The translations under genes and the position numbers were made by a program. Shown here one piece after another: positions 1-8,246 of a DNA stretch of 64,000 nucleotides. The notes under the pieces were generated by a model that made no database searches, was not told the DNA's origin, and saw only the letters and a list, made by a program, of their open reading frames with translations. The stretch spans positions 1 through 64,000 of the forward strand of contig NZ_SJSC01000006.1 of assembly GCF_004352855.1 (NCBI RefSeq), read 5' to 3'. The stretch comes from Marinomonas sp. KMM3893 (GTDB taxonomy: Bacteria > Pseudomonadota > Gammaproteobacteria > Pseudomonadales > Marinomonadaceae). Position 1 is the first letter of the stretch. Each line of letters starts with the position of its first letter.

Positions 1-59
1 GCCTAGGACACCGCCCTTTCACGGCGGTAACAGGGGTTCGAACCCCCTACGGGACGCCA
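1..59 (+). tRNA. tRNA-Glu (TTC), 5' end cut by window edge
   Basis: Identical over its whole length to the last 59 bases of the two complete tRNA-Glu genes at 303-378 and 441-516. The anticodon loop carries TTC, the T arm is intact and CCA is encoded. The first 17 bases lie outside the window. Confidence 0.95.
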
Positions 60-156
60 CTTTATTTTCTAGTAGAATAAAGTGCTTAGGAAACGTGAAG
101 TTAAGATATGCCGTCACTCACTGCTTTATGCGAATAAAGAGTAGGGTAGACACAAT

Positions 157-231
157 GCGGGAATAGCTCAGTGGTAGAGCACAACCTTGCCAAGGTTGGG
201 GTCGCGAGTTCGAGCCTCGTTTCCCGCTCCA
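157..231 (+). tRNA. tRNA-Gly (GCC)
   Basis: The acceptor arm GCGGGAA pairs with TTCCCGC. The D arm (TAGCTCAGTGGTAGAGC), an anticodon loop with GCC and the T-loop motif GTTCGAGC are all present, and CCA is encoded. It sits between tRNA-Glu copies and is probably part of the same transcript. Confidence 0.96.
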
Positions 232-302
232 TCTTCTTACTAGAAGGTGTGACTGACAAAGTGTCATTGGAACTAAGTTGTAGCTCTATAAAAGCTAATT
301 GT

Positions 303-378
303 GTCCCGTTCGTCTAGAGGCCTAGGACACCGCCCTTTCACGGCGGTAACAGGGGTTCGAACCCCCTACGGGACGCCA
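303..378 (+). tRNA. tRNA-Glu (TTC)
   Basis: Complete cloverleaf: acceptor GTCCCGT pairs with ACGGGAC, the anticodon loop contains TTC, the T loop is GGTTCGAACC and CCA is encoded. It is identical to the copy at 441-516. Confidence 0.97.
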
Positions 379-440
379 TTCTAATTTATTAGAATACAGT
401 CGTAAAAATCGTGAGTTATAGCACTATAAAAGCTAGTTGT

Positions 441-516
441 GTCCCGTTCGTCTAGAGGCCTAGGACACCGCCCTTTCACGGCGGTAACAGGGGTTCGAAC
501 CCCCTACGGGACGCCA
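441..516 (+). tRNA. tRNA-Glu (TTC)
   Basis: Third Glu copy in the cluster, identical to 303-378 and the last tRNA of the array. I found no clear intrinsic terminator directly after it. Confidence 0.97.
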
Positions 517-876
517 ATTTTACACAGTAAGCCTTCTGTCTATAGATTGCTTTACAGAGAATATTTCACTAAAGAGTGTGGCTATTATCACTCTCTTCGT
601 ATTTTAATTTTTTGCATGGGATTTTATTTAATCTCACCTTTCTTGTTTTCTATCCCTCTGTTTTTAAAAGCATTATTCCAGCCCATTGTTGAATTAAAAT
701 ATTGTTTCCTGATTGTGTTACGGCTCCTTTGCTGTTTTTTCTTTGAAAATTACCCACTAAGAGCATCATTCAGCACTGTTTCAGAATCTCTTGTATTAAG
801 ACAAAAGCTCTCTGGGAGGTTCGTGACTTTTACGCTATCATAGCCCACCATTTTTATTCTGAGTTTATCCATCTTC
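517..876. other. gene-free, AT-rich interval between tRNA cluster and pabC
   Basis: These 360 bp are AT-rich. An open frame crosses them on the + strand, but it begins inside the last tRNA, has no ribosome binding site and reads as low-complexity hydrophobic sequence, so I do not call it. The promoter of the pabC operon is probably here, though I could not pick out convincing -35 and -10 boxes. Confidence 0.5.
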
Positions 877-1701
877 ATGCAGTGGTTTATTAATTATCGA
901 CAAGACCCAATTTCACCGTCTGATCGAGGCTTAGCCTATGGCGATGGTCTTTTTGAGACCATGAAGGTGTCATCCGCTGGGGTTGAATATCTAGATGATC
1001 ATCTTGCGCGTCTTGCTCGCGGCTTAAAAAAATTGGCCATGCCATTTTCTGATGCACAACTGGAAACATTGCGTCTTTTTTTACGTAATTCTATTCAGCC
1101 TCTTGTTAAAACAGAGTCCGTCGTAAAAATTATTGTCACAAGAGGCGAGGGAGGGCGAGGTTATTTACCGCCCGAAGATTGCCAACACACCATTTTGATT
1201 GGCATTGGTGATGCGCCGAATTACCAAGTTCAGCAAAAATCTGGCGTACATTTGGGTGTTTCTGATGTTCCGGTGAGCGAAAACCCTTTTTTATCGGGTA
1301 TGAAACACTTAAATCGACTTGAAAATGTTCTGGCTAAGCAAAAATTAAGCGATCTGCATTTTGAAGACGTTATGTTAGATGGTCGTGGCCATGTGATTGA
1401 ATGCATTCAAAGTAATATTTTTTGGTTTAAGCGAGGGGGGCTATACACACCTTCTTTGAGCCAAGCGGGTGTGCAAGGCGTTTTTCGCCACCAGGTTTTG
1501 AGCAATCAAGCGCTTTATCATGTTGAAGTGGGGCATTTTTCGTTAAACGAATTGAAACAGGCCGATGAGATCTTCATTACCAACAGTTTAATGGGCATTG
1601 TTCCTGTGATTTCTTTATTAGGATGCTCAATACCGATTGGTATCCACACTCAACGATTACAACACCTAATGCAAACTAAGGATGTGCATGACGCTTTTTA
1701 A
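877..1701 (+). CDS. pabC: aminodeoxychorismate lyase
   Basis: A PLP enzyme of fold type IV (274 residues) that cleaves 4-amino-4-deoxychorismate to p-aminobenzoate and pyruvate in folate synthesis. The N-terminal SDRGLAYGDGLFETMK motif is typical of the family. The PLP lysine is K143 in GMKHLNRLEN, and the C-terminal part has the EIFITNSLMGIVPV phosphate-cup region. The ATG at 877 has no good Shine-Dalgarno sequence but gives the usual length. It is the first gene of pabC-mltG-tmk-holB-tatD, and its end overlaps mltG by 14 bp. In many gammaproteobacteria acpP and fabF come just before pabC; here a tRNA cluster does instead. Confidence 0.93.
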   Translation: MQWFINYRQDPISPSDRGLAYGDGLFETMKVSSAGVEYLDDHLARLARGLKKLAMPFSDAQLETLRLFLRNSIQPLVKTESVVKIIVTRGEGGRGYLPPEDCQHTILIGIGDAPNYQVQQKSGVHLGVSDVPVSENPFLSGMKHLNRLENVLAKQKLSDLHFEDVMLDGRGHVIECIQSNIFWFKRGGLYTPSLSQAGVQGVFRHQVLSNQALYHVEVGHFSLNELKQADEIFITNSLMGIVPVISLLGCSIPIGIHTQRLQHLMQTKDVHDAF

Positions 1702-2737
1702 ATGGTTTATAAGAGTTTTTGTGTTAGCCGCTTCATTATTGGCTGTGCTTGCTGGCGTGGTGTATTACTTATTAACCAGTCCGATTAATTTAGACAAAGA
1801 AGCCCGCTTTTACATTCAGTCAGGTGACACCTCCTACAAAATAGGTCATGAGTTGAGTGAGAAAAATTGGATACTTGATCCAATGCTCATGCGCGTTGTT
1901 GCCAGATTGCACCCTGAATGGGTACCTAAAGTCGGTGAGTACGCCGTTATGCCAGGCATGACCTTACTGGATTTGATGGCGTTGTTTGATTCCGGCCGAT
2001 CTGTGGTGTATTCAGTCACCTTATTGGAAGGCAAAACACTGGACTACTATTTGGCAACCATGGCCGCTAAAGGCAATATCAAAATGACCTTAAAGGGGCT
2101 CACGAATGAGCAAATAGCAAAACGTTTTGCATTAGACGTGAGCAACCCAGAAGGGCAGTTTTTTGCCAATACATACCAATACCATGAAGGCGATACGGAT
2201 TTTAGTATCTTACAGCACTCCCATCGTTTACTAGAGCAGACATTGGCGGATTTATGGGACAAAAGAGACAAAAATTTACCCTATAAAAATGCCTATGAAG
2301 CGCTGGTGATGGCGTCTATTATTGAGAAGGAAACAGGGGCGCCAATAGAGAGGCCCTTGATTTCACGAGTGTTTATCAGTCGTTTAGAAAAAGGCATGCG
2401 CCTACAAACCGACCCTACGGTCATTTACGGATTGGGGAAAAACTTTAACGGTAATTTGACTCGAAAAGACCTGCGCTCTGCGTCTCCTTATAACACCTAT
2501 TTACACTTTGGGTTACCGCCAACGCCGATTGCGAATGTGGGCAAAGAGGCGATTGAAGCCGCGTTAAATCCAGGCGAAACCAAGGCGTTGTATTTTGTTG
2601 CCAAAGGGGATGGTACCCATGCCTTTTCAAATACATTGCAGGCTCATAATAGAGCGGTCGCCAAGTACCAAAAATACCACAGACGCTCGGACTATAAATC
2701 CATTCCTGAATCTACCGTTAAGGAGAACGCACAGTGA
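1688..2737 (+). CDS. mltG: endolytic murein transglycosylase MltG (YceG family)
   Basis: An inner-membrane lytic transglycosylase that cuts nascent glycan strands and is thought to set their length. There is one N-terminal membrane segment (about residues 8-30), a LysM-like region, and the YceG catalytic domain with the ASIIEKETG motif (about residues 209-217) that holds the catalytic glutamate, then LQTDPTVIYG. Length is 349 residues from the ATG at 1688, chosen because AAGGA at 1678-1682 is spaced correctly; an ATG at 1682 is too close to it. It overlaps pabC by 14 bp and tmk by 4 bp, which indicates translational coupling. Confidence 0.93.
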   Translation: MTLFKWFIRVFVLAASLLAVLAGVVYYLLTSPINLDKEARFYIQSGDTSYKIGHELSEKNWILDPMLMRVVARLHPEWVPKVGEYAVMPGMTLLDLMALFDSGRSVVYSVTLLEGKTLDYYLATMAAKGNIKMTLKGLTNEQIAKRFALDVSNPEGQFFANTYQYHEGDTDFSILQHSHRLLEQTLADLWDKRDKNLPYKNAYEALVMASIIEKETGAPIERPLISRVFISRLEKGMRLQTDPTVIYGLGKNFNGNLTRKDLRSASPYNTYLHFGLPPTPIANVGKEAIEAALNPGETKALYFVAKGDGTHAFSNTLQAHNRAVAKYQKYHRRSDYKSIPESTVKENAQ

Positions 2738-3372
2738 CCGGTAAATTTATCTCTTTAGAAGGCGGCGAAGGCAGTGGCAAATCCACCGCAATAGTCTGTA
2801 TTCAGCGCTGGTTAGACGCAGAAAACATTGATTACATCATGACCCGAGAACCCGGTGGCACTGTATTGGCAGAAGAAATTCGTGGGCTTATTTTGGCATC
2901 CCGTAATGAAGCGGTGGACGATATGACTGAGTTGTTATTGATGTTTGCGGCCCGAGCTCAACACATGTCACAAAAAATCCGCCCCGCCTTAGAGCAAGGG
3001 CTTTGGGTGATCAGTGATCGTTTTATTGATTCATCTTTTGTTTATCAAGGCAGGGCGCGTGGTGGCGATACTGAAAAACTCAACACGCTAACGGAATGGG
3101 TAGTGGGCGACAATAAGCCTGATGCCACACTGTTACTCGATGTGCCTGTCGACATCGGCATGCAACGAGTTGCGGATCGAAAAAACGCCGACCGTTTAGA
3201 CAAAGAGTCGATCGAGTTTCATGAAAAAGTGCGTCAGGGCTTTTTAGAGCAAGCCGACCTAGAACCTGAGCGCATAAAGGTGATCGACGCCAGTCAGCCT
3301 TTAGAGCAAGTTAGCGCACAAATAGTGACGCAATTAGATGCTTTAAAAACGGCTTGGAAAAGGGGTGTTTAA
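2734..3372 (+). CDS. tmk: thymidylate kinase
   Basis: Phosphorylates dTMP to dTDP with ATP in the cytoplasm. The P-loop GGEGSGKST lies at residues 10-18, the DR(F/Y/H)-type substrate motif is SDRFIDSSFVYQG, and the TREPGGT motif is present. Length is 212 residues, normal for the family. The start is GTG at 2734, overlapping the mltG stop in GTGA, with a good AGGAG at 2721-2725. The next gene, holB, starts at the base after its stop. Confidence 0.96.
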   Translation: MTGKFISLEGGEGSGKSTAIVCIQRWLDAENIDYIMTREPGGTVLAEEIRGLILASRNEAVDDMTELLLMFAARAQHMSQKIRPALEQGLWVISDRFIDSSFVYQGRARGGDTEKLNTLTEWVVGDNKPDATLLLDVPVDIGMQRVADRKNADRLDKESIEFHEKVRQGFLEQADLEPERIKVIDASQPLEQVSAQIVTQLDALKTAWKRGV

Positions 3373-4314
3373 ATGGCAGTCATTGCGCCCTGGTTGATGG
3401 CTTCATTAAGTCAGGTACAGGCTTTAAAAAAGCAGAAGAAACTGTCGCATGCTTTGTTGGTGACTGGCGCAGATGGCGTCGGCCAAGAGGAACTTGCTCG
3501 CGCGATGGTCAAAGATTTAATGTGTGAGGAACTGGACCAAGCTAAGGCCTGTGGTTATTGCCATTCGTGCCAATTGATGGCCGCCAATACACACCCAGAT
3601 TATCGGATTTTAGACGGGGAAGAAGGGGCGATAAAAGTCGATCATATTCGTCAATTAACGCAAAAAATCAGCCAAAAACCCCAAGTTGGTCAAAATAAGG
3701 TAGTGTTGATTACCCACGCACAGGCGATGAACATTAACGCCGCTAACGCTGTGTTAAAAGCGTTAGAAGAGCCTGCGGACCGCACTTATTTTGTGCTAAC
3801 AACGTCCCAATCCAGTAGTTTATTGCCAACCATTCGCAGTCGTTGTTTATTGGTGAATGTGCCTACGCCGAACTTGGCTGAGGTGACGAGCTGGTTGCAC
3901 CAGCAACCCGATGGCGACGAGTTAGCCTCGTTGTTTTGGCTTACCACACAGCCTTTTCGCTTGTTGGCGATTGAAAAGCAACAAAAAACCGCTATTTACA
4001 GTGCTTTACCGGATGCCATAAAAGCGCTTTTGCAAGGGGAAAAAGGCGTTGATCTTGTATTAAAAGGCGTAAGCAGCGCCAATATAGAAGATTATTGCAA
4101 TGGTCTTGCGGCAATTTTACATCAATGCATCAATCATTCTGCCGGAGCCACACTGCCGTCTGCGTTAGCGGATCTTTACCCTTTGATTATGCGCCGAATG
4201 AGCATCCAACAAATAATGCTGCGCTATCAAAGCTTACAAAAACTGAAATCGGATCTACTTAAAACCAACCTTAATCCGGTTATGCAGCTTACTTACGAAT
4301 TGAACCAATGGTGA
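3373..4314 (+). CDS. holB: DNA polymerase III subunit delta prime
   Basis: Clamp-loader subunit of the replicative polymerase. The AAA+ fold has a degenerate P-loop (TGADGVGQ, with Gln in place of Lys), as expected for delta prime, which does not bind ATP productively. The zinc-module cysteines are at C51, C60, C63 and C66, matching the E. coli spacing. The sensor region ALEEPADRTYFVLTTS is present. Length is 313 residues. A pilZ gene often follows holB in pseudomonads; here tatD follows directly after 7 bp. Confidence 0.94.
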   Translation: MAVIAPWLMASLSQVQALKKQKKLSHALLVTGADGVGQEELARAMVKDLMCEELDQAKACGYCHSCQLMAANTHPDYRILDGEEGAIKVDHIRQLTQKISQKPQVGQNKVVLITHAQAMNINAANAVLKALEEPADRTYFVLTTSQSSSLLPTIRSRCLLVNVPTPNLAEVTSWLHQQPDGDELASLFWLTTQPFRLLAIEKQQKTAIYSALPDAIKALLQGEKGVDLVLKGVSSANIEDYCNGLAAILHQCINHSAGATLPSALADLYPLIMRRMSIQQIMLRYQSLQKLKSDLLKTNLNPVMQLTYELNQW

Positions 4315-4321
4315 CACCTTT

Positions 4322-5128
4322 ATGTTAATCGACACTCACTGCCATCTAGATAAATTGGATTTAACACCTTATAACGGAGACATTAACGGCGCGATTGATG
4401 CGGCGGCTCTAAAAGGGGTTAAGCAAATGCTGAGCATTTCGGTCAATCTAGAAGACATAGACACTATTCTTAGCTTTACTGAGCGCCAAGGTGTGTTTGC
4501 AAGCTGTGGCGTTCATCCATTGCACAAAGAAGGCTTGATTTGTTCTCCTGAGCCGTTAATCACGCTTGCTCAACACGAAAAAATCATCGCGATTGGTGAG
4601 ACCGGCTTGGACTATTTTTATGAAAAAGACAGCGCGGTTCATGAGTTGCAAAAACACAGTTTTGCGCAACATCTACAGGCCGCAGGCACATTAGGTTTGC
4701 CTGTCATCATACATACCCGTGATGCTAAAGCGGATACCTTGTCGTTAATACGCCAACATGGCAATCCAAGTAGCGCGGGTGTGGTGCATTGTTTTACCGA
4801 AGATTACGAGATGGCCAAAGCCGCCATTGATGAGAATTACCTCATTTCGATTTCAGGCATTGTCACCTTTAAAACCGCTCAAGAACTAAAAGACACGGTC
4901 AAGAAGTTGCCTTTGTCGTCTTTAATCGTTGAAACCGACGCCCCATATTTGGCGCCTGTGCCACACAGAGGCAAGAAAAACGAGCCACAATACGTGGCGG
5001 ATGTGGCGCAGTTTGTTGCGGACATCAAAGGCATTCGTTATGAGGCCTTATTAGAGGCCACCGCTGAAAATTTCCACCGAGTATTTTCAAAAGCGACCCC
5101 AGAACAGCAAATTATGATCAAGGCCTAA
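4322..5128 (+). CDS. tatD: TatD-family metal-dependent hydrolase (DNase)
   Basis: A TIM-barrel metallohydrolase of 268 residues. The metal ligands appear in DTHCHLD (H6, H8), in AIGETGLDYFYE (Glu), in PVIIHTRDA (His), in VVHCFTE (His), and in ETDAPYLAP (Asp). TatD proteins have 3'-5' exonuclease activity and belong to the YcfH/TatD superfamily. The position after holB is a common arrangement. It is the last gene of the operon; the terminator hairpin overlaps its stop codon. Confidence 0.93.
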   Translation: MLIDTHCHLDKLDLTPYNGDINGAIDAAALKGVKQMLSISVNLEDIDTILSFTERQGVFASCGVHPLHKEGLICSPEPLITLAQHEKIIAIGETGLDYFYEKDSAVHELQKHSFAQHLQAAGTLGLPVIIHTRDAKADTLSLIRQHGNPSSAGVVHCFTEDYEMAKAAIDENYLISISGIVTFKTAQELKDTVKKLPLSSLIVETDAPYLAPVPHRGKKNEPQYVADVAQFVADIKGIRYEALLEATAENFHRVFSKATPEQQIMIKA

Positions 5129-5147
5129 TGCGTTTAGGTCGTTTTTT
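5122..5147 (+). terminator. rho-independent terminator after tatD
   Basis: GGCCTAA pairs with TTAGGTC (one G-T wobble) around a short loop and is followed by GTTTTTT. It overlaps the tatD stop codon. Confidence 0.7.
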
Positions 5148-5322
5148 GCACTAAGTGAATTGATTTTTCTAGAAAATTTCCTTGTTTTGCCTTTCCTATA
5201 TAGGCGACAGGTAAACAAGGGTGTTAGTCTGAGATGATAAATTTAAACATAACTGAAAGAAGAGAATTTTCTTTCGCAAGCCTTACAAAGAACCGGCTTG
5301 TTTTATTTAAGGAAGCCCATTG

Positions 5323-7776
5323 ATGTCCAATATGGTTACCCCACTTCCATATCAAGTATTGTCGGCCAAAGTCCCGACAGACCATCTTCCCTTCGAAACT
5401 TTGAAAGATATTGATGCCCTAAGCGGTATTTTAGGCCAAGAACGTGCGGTTGAAGCGATTCAATTCGGCGTGGCTATGCAGCGCCCAGGCTACAATATTT
5501 TTGCGATGGGAGACTCAGGTACAGGTCGTTCCTCTTATGTATTGAACTACTTGAAGAGCGAAGCCAAACGTCGTACACCGCCTAATGAATGGGCCTACAT
5601 TAATAACTTTACCGAAAGTCATCGTCCTAAGGCGCTTGAATTTGCGCCAGGCAAAGCGGCTGAATTCGCCAAGGAAATTCGTGCTTTGATCGATGGTTTG
5701 ATGGCGACATTCCCAGCGGCGTTTGAGAACCCAACGTATCAACAGCAAAAAGGGGCGATCGATCGAGCTTTTAATGAGCGCTACGAAGCGGCGATCAATA
5801 AAGTGGAGCGTGTGGCGGTAAAAATTGGCGTGGCCATGTTCCGCGATGCGTCTTCCGTCAGTTTTGCGCCTATGAGAGATGGCAAAGCGATTGAAGAAAA
5901 TGATTTTGCCGGATTAAGCGACGAAGACCGTGATGCCTTTCAGGAGTCCGTGTCTCAGTTGGAAAGCTTGCTTAATGAAGAGTTATTAAGCTTACCACTT
6001 TGGAAACGTGCGTCTTATGAGCAGTTACGCCAGCTAAATTTGGATACGGTGAACGAAGCGCTAGACCCATTAATGGCACCGCTGTTTAAAGAATACGCAG
6101 AACACGAAGCGGTGACAGAGTACCTCAAAGCCCTACGTGAAGACCTTGATAAAACCATCATAGATCAGATGGCCGATGACAAGGTGTCGGAAAACCGTGA
6201 CGAAATTGGTCGTCGCCAATTGTACGAAGAGTTGTACTTGCCAAACATCGCGGTGACCCATCAGCCTGATGGCGGTATGCCGGTTGTTTATGAGCCGCAT
6301 CCAACGTATCGCAATTTGTTTGGCCAAGTTGAGTACAGCAGCGATCAAGGTATGCTGATTCCAAGTTACCGCTTGATTCGCTCTGGTAGCTTGCACGCGG
6401 CCAATGGTGGTTATCTGATTCTGGACGCAGAAAAACTCTTAACCGATCACTATTTGTGGGAAGCGCTCAAACGTGCCTTAAAAAGTAAGTCGCTAAAAAT
6501 TGAGCACCCTTACGCGGACATGGGGCTCATGAACACAACAACCTTGGCACCACAAGATTTACCGTTACAGGTAAAAGTGGTGTTGATCGGTTCCAGAGAC
6601 ATTTATTACTTGCTGCAGGACGCGGACCCTGATTTCCAAGAGATGTTCCGAGTCTTGGTTGATTTTGACGATACTTTGAAACGCACCAAAGAGTCTGAAT
6701 TTGCGTTTGCTCGTTTGATGAAAGACCGCATCGACAAAGAAGAGTACGCGAATGTGACTCGCGACGGTGTTGCGGCCTTAATCGAATACAGCAGTCGTCT
6801 GGCCGAACACCAAAAAGAAATGGCCGCTAAAATAGGCGATGTATTTGAGCTGTTAGGTGAAGCCGACTTTGTGCGAGAAATGGCGCGTGATGAAAACATC
6901 ACCAAAGATCACATTGCTCGCGCCTTGAAGGCGAAAAAACACAGAACCGGTCGCGTTAGTGAAAAAATCATTGAAGAGATCATTGAAGGCACTGTGCTGT
7001 TGGAGAGTGAAGGCCATGCGGTGGGCAAAATTAATGGCCTAACCGTGATGCAAATTGGCGACAGCAGCTTTGGTGCGCCAGCTCGCATATCGACGACAGT
7101 CCACCCAGGTGGAAAGGGCATCATTGATATCGAACGAGAATCTAACCTTGGTCAGAATATTCACTCCAAAGGGGTGCTTATTTTATCTGGTTATCTTGGT
7201 AATAAATACGCTCAGCGTTTCCCGCTGGACATTTCTGCGTCTATTGCGATGGAACAAAGTTACGGCTATGTGGATGGCGACAGCGCTTCAACGGCAGAGT
7301 TATGCTGTTTGCTTTCTGCTTTGATCCAGATGCCATTACGCCAAGACTTAGCCATTACTGGGTCTTTGAATCAGTACGGTGAAATTCAAGCAATTGGCGG
7401 CGTGAACGAAAAGATCGAAGGCTTTTTCAACGTTTGTTTTGCGCGCGGATTAACCGGCACTCAAGGGGTGATTATCCCGAAATCGAATGCCAATAATCTG
7501 ATGCTAAATGATGACATCTTAGACGCGGTCAAAGCAGGGCAATTCCATGTCTACGCGGTGTCAACGGCTGATGAGGCGCTGCATTTGCTCACAGGCTTAG
7601 AAGCAGGCGAGGCCAATGACGAAGGCGAATACCCTGAAGGCAGTATTTCTGCTCGTGTTATCCAGCGTTTAGAAGAAATCTCTAAGTTGGGTGAAGAAGA
7701 GGAAGAGGAAGAGGACGACGACGAAGAAACCGATGGCAAAGACGGTAAATCTGACAAAGCGAAGAAAGACGACTAA
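5323..7776 (+). CDS. Lon-family (S16) protease with AAA_32-type ATPase domain
   Basis: An ATP-dependent protease of the LonB/YcbZ/AsrA-like group, 817 residues. The N-terminal half has a P-loop-like GDSGTGRS (63-70) in which the usual lysine is arginine, and a Walker-B-like GGYLILDAE. The C-terminal S16 domain has the catalytic dyad S654 (in VDGDSAST) and K697 (in GVNEKIEG); their separation of 43 equals that of E. coli Lon S679/K722. The protein ends in a highly charged tail, a run of about 12 Glu/Asp and then Lys/Asp. I take the ATG at 5323, with AAGGAAG upstream; a TTG at 5320 would add one residue. It is monocistronic, followed by a terminator that serves the reverse strand. Confidence 0.88.
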   Translation: MSNMVTPLPYQVLSAKVPTDHLPFETLKDIDALSGILGQERAVEAIQFGVAMQRPGYNIFAMGDSGTGRSSYVLNYLKSEAKRRTPPNEWAYINNFTESHRPKALEFAPGKAAEFAKEIRALIDGLMATFPAAFENPTYQQQKGAIDRAFNERYEAAINKVERVAVKIGVAMFRDASSVSFAPMRDGKAIEENDFAGLSDEDRDAFQESVSQLESLLNEELLSLPLWKRASYEQLRQLNLDTVNEALDPLMAPLFKEYAEHEAVTEYLKALREDLDKTIIDQMADDKVSENRDEIGRRQLYEELYLPNIAVTHQPDGGMPVVYEPHPTYRNLFGQVEYSSDQGMLIPSYRLIRSGSLHAANGGYLILDAEKLLTDHYLWEALKRALKSKSLKIEHPYADMGLMNTTTLAPQDLPLQVKVVLIGSRDIYYLLQDADPDFQEMFRVLVDFDDTLKRTKESEFAFARLMKDRIDKEEYANVTRDGVAALIEYSSRLAEHQKEMAAKIGDVFELLGEADFVREMARDENITKDHIARALKAKKHRTGRVSEKIIEEIIEGTVLLESEGHAVGKINGLTVMQIGDSSFGAPARISTTVHPGGKGIIDIERESNLGQNIHSKGVLILSGYLGNKYAQRFPLDISASIAMEQSYGYVDGDSASTAELCCLLSALIQMPLRQDLAITGSLNQYGEIQAIGGVNEKIEGFFNVCFARGLTGTQGVIIPKSNANNLMLNDDILDAVKAGQFHVYAVSTADEALHLLTGLEAGEANDEGEYPEGSISARVIQRLEEISKLGEEEEEEEDDDEETDGKDGKSDKAKKDD

Positions 7777-7782
7777 TACGCT

Positions 7783-7817
7783 AAAAAAGGTAAGGTGGCC
7801 GAATGGCACCTTACCTT
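7783..7817 (-). terminator. terminator for the reverse-strand gene at 7821
   Basis: An 11-bp perfect stem (7787-7797 with 7807-7817) is extended by 2 bp after one bulged G. A run of six A at 7783-7788 becomes the T-run on the reverse strand. It may also stop lon transcripts from the other side. Confidence 0.7.
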
Positions 7818-7820
7818 ATG

Positions 7821-8114
7821 CTAGTGTTTGCCGTGGGTTCGTTTGATGATTTGAACTTTGCATTGGCTATTTACCAATGAAAAAATCGTATAATAGAGGT
7901 TGTTGGTTTTAATGTAGCTGGCAATCTCTTTTCTGTTACTTGGTCTATGAACTTTCAAAACCTCAGCCTGATGAAATACTTTACCTTTGATGAACTTCTC
8001 AGCGACTTTATCGGCCGCGTTTTTTGCATCGTAATCGTTGCATTCAGACCAGGATGGTGAGCTGATCATGAGGGTAAGAAGCGTCATGAGTAGCCGTGCT
8101 TTGATATGGAACAT
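7821..8114 (-). CDS. small secreted protein of unknown function
   Basis: 97 residues. An N-terminal signal peptide (Lys/Arg, then LLMTLLTLMISSPSWS) is followed by a mature part of about 74 residues with two cysteines (ECNDYD and NSQCKV) that could form a disulphide in the periplasm. The region HQAEVLKVHRPSNRKE is basic and the C-terminus is KRTHGKH. I do not recognise the family. It lies convergent with the Lon-like gene and divergent from the chemoreceptor, so it is transcribed alone, and it has its own terminator. Confidence 0.6.
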   Translation of the reverse strand: MFHIKARLLMTLLTLMISSPSWSECNDYDAKNAADKVAEKFIKGKVFHQAEVLKVHRPSNRKEIASYIKTNNLYYTIFSLVNSQCKVQIIKRTHGKH

Positions 8115-8246
8115 AGCCTATAAAAACCTATTGTTTACTGTGCTTTATTTTTAATAAACCCCATGGGATAGATAGCGACGCTGCTTTGTAAATCAAAGAC
8201 GGTGTTCTACCCTAAGGGTTATCCAAATTACTTCGGAGATTGTGTT

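Larger units (their letters stand above)
281..516 (+). repeat. tandem duplication of tRNA-Glu with its 22-bp leader
   Basis: Positions 281-378 and 419-516 are the same 98-bp unit, a 22-bp leader plus the 76-bp tRNA, at an offset of 138 bp. The leaders differ at two positions (285/423 and 298/436); the tRNAs are identical. This indicates copy-number expansion of tRNA-Glu by duplication. Confidence 0.85.

Noticed and set aside
439..843. Open frame of 134 codons starting within the last tRNA-Glu
   Set aside because: The start lies inside the tRNA gene, there is no binding site, and the rest reads as AT-rich hydrophobic sequence without family character.
7551..7757. Reverse-strand frame with a long serine run
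   Set aside because: It is the antisense shadow of the Glu/Asp tail of the Lon-like protease.
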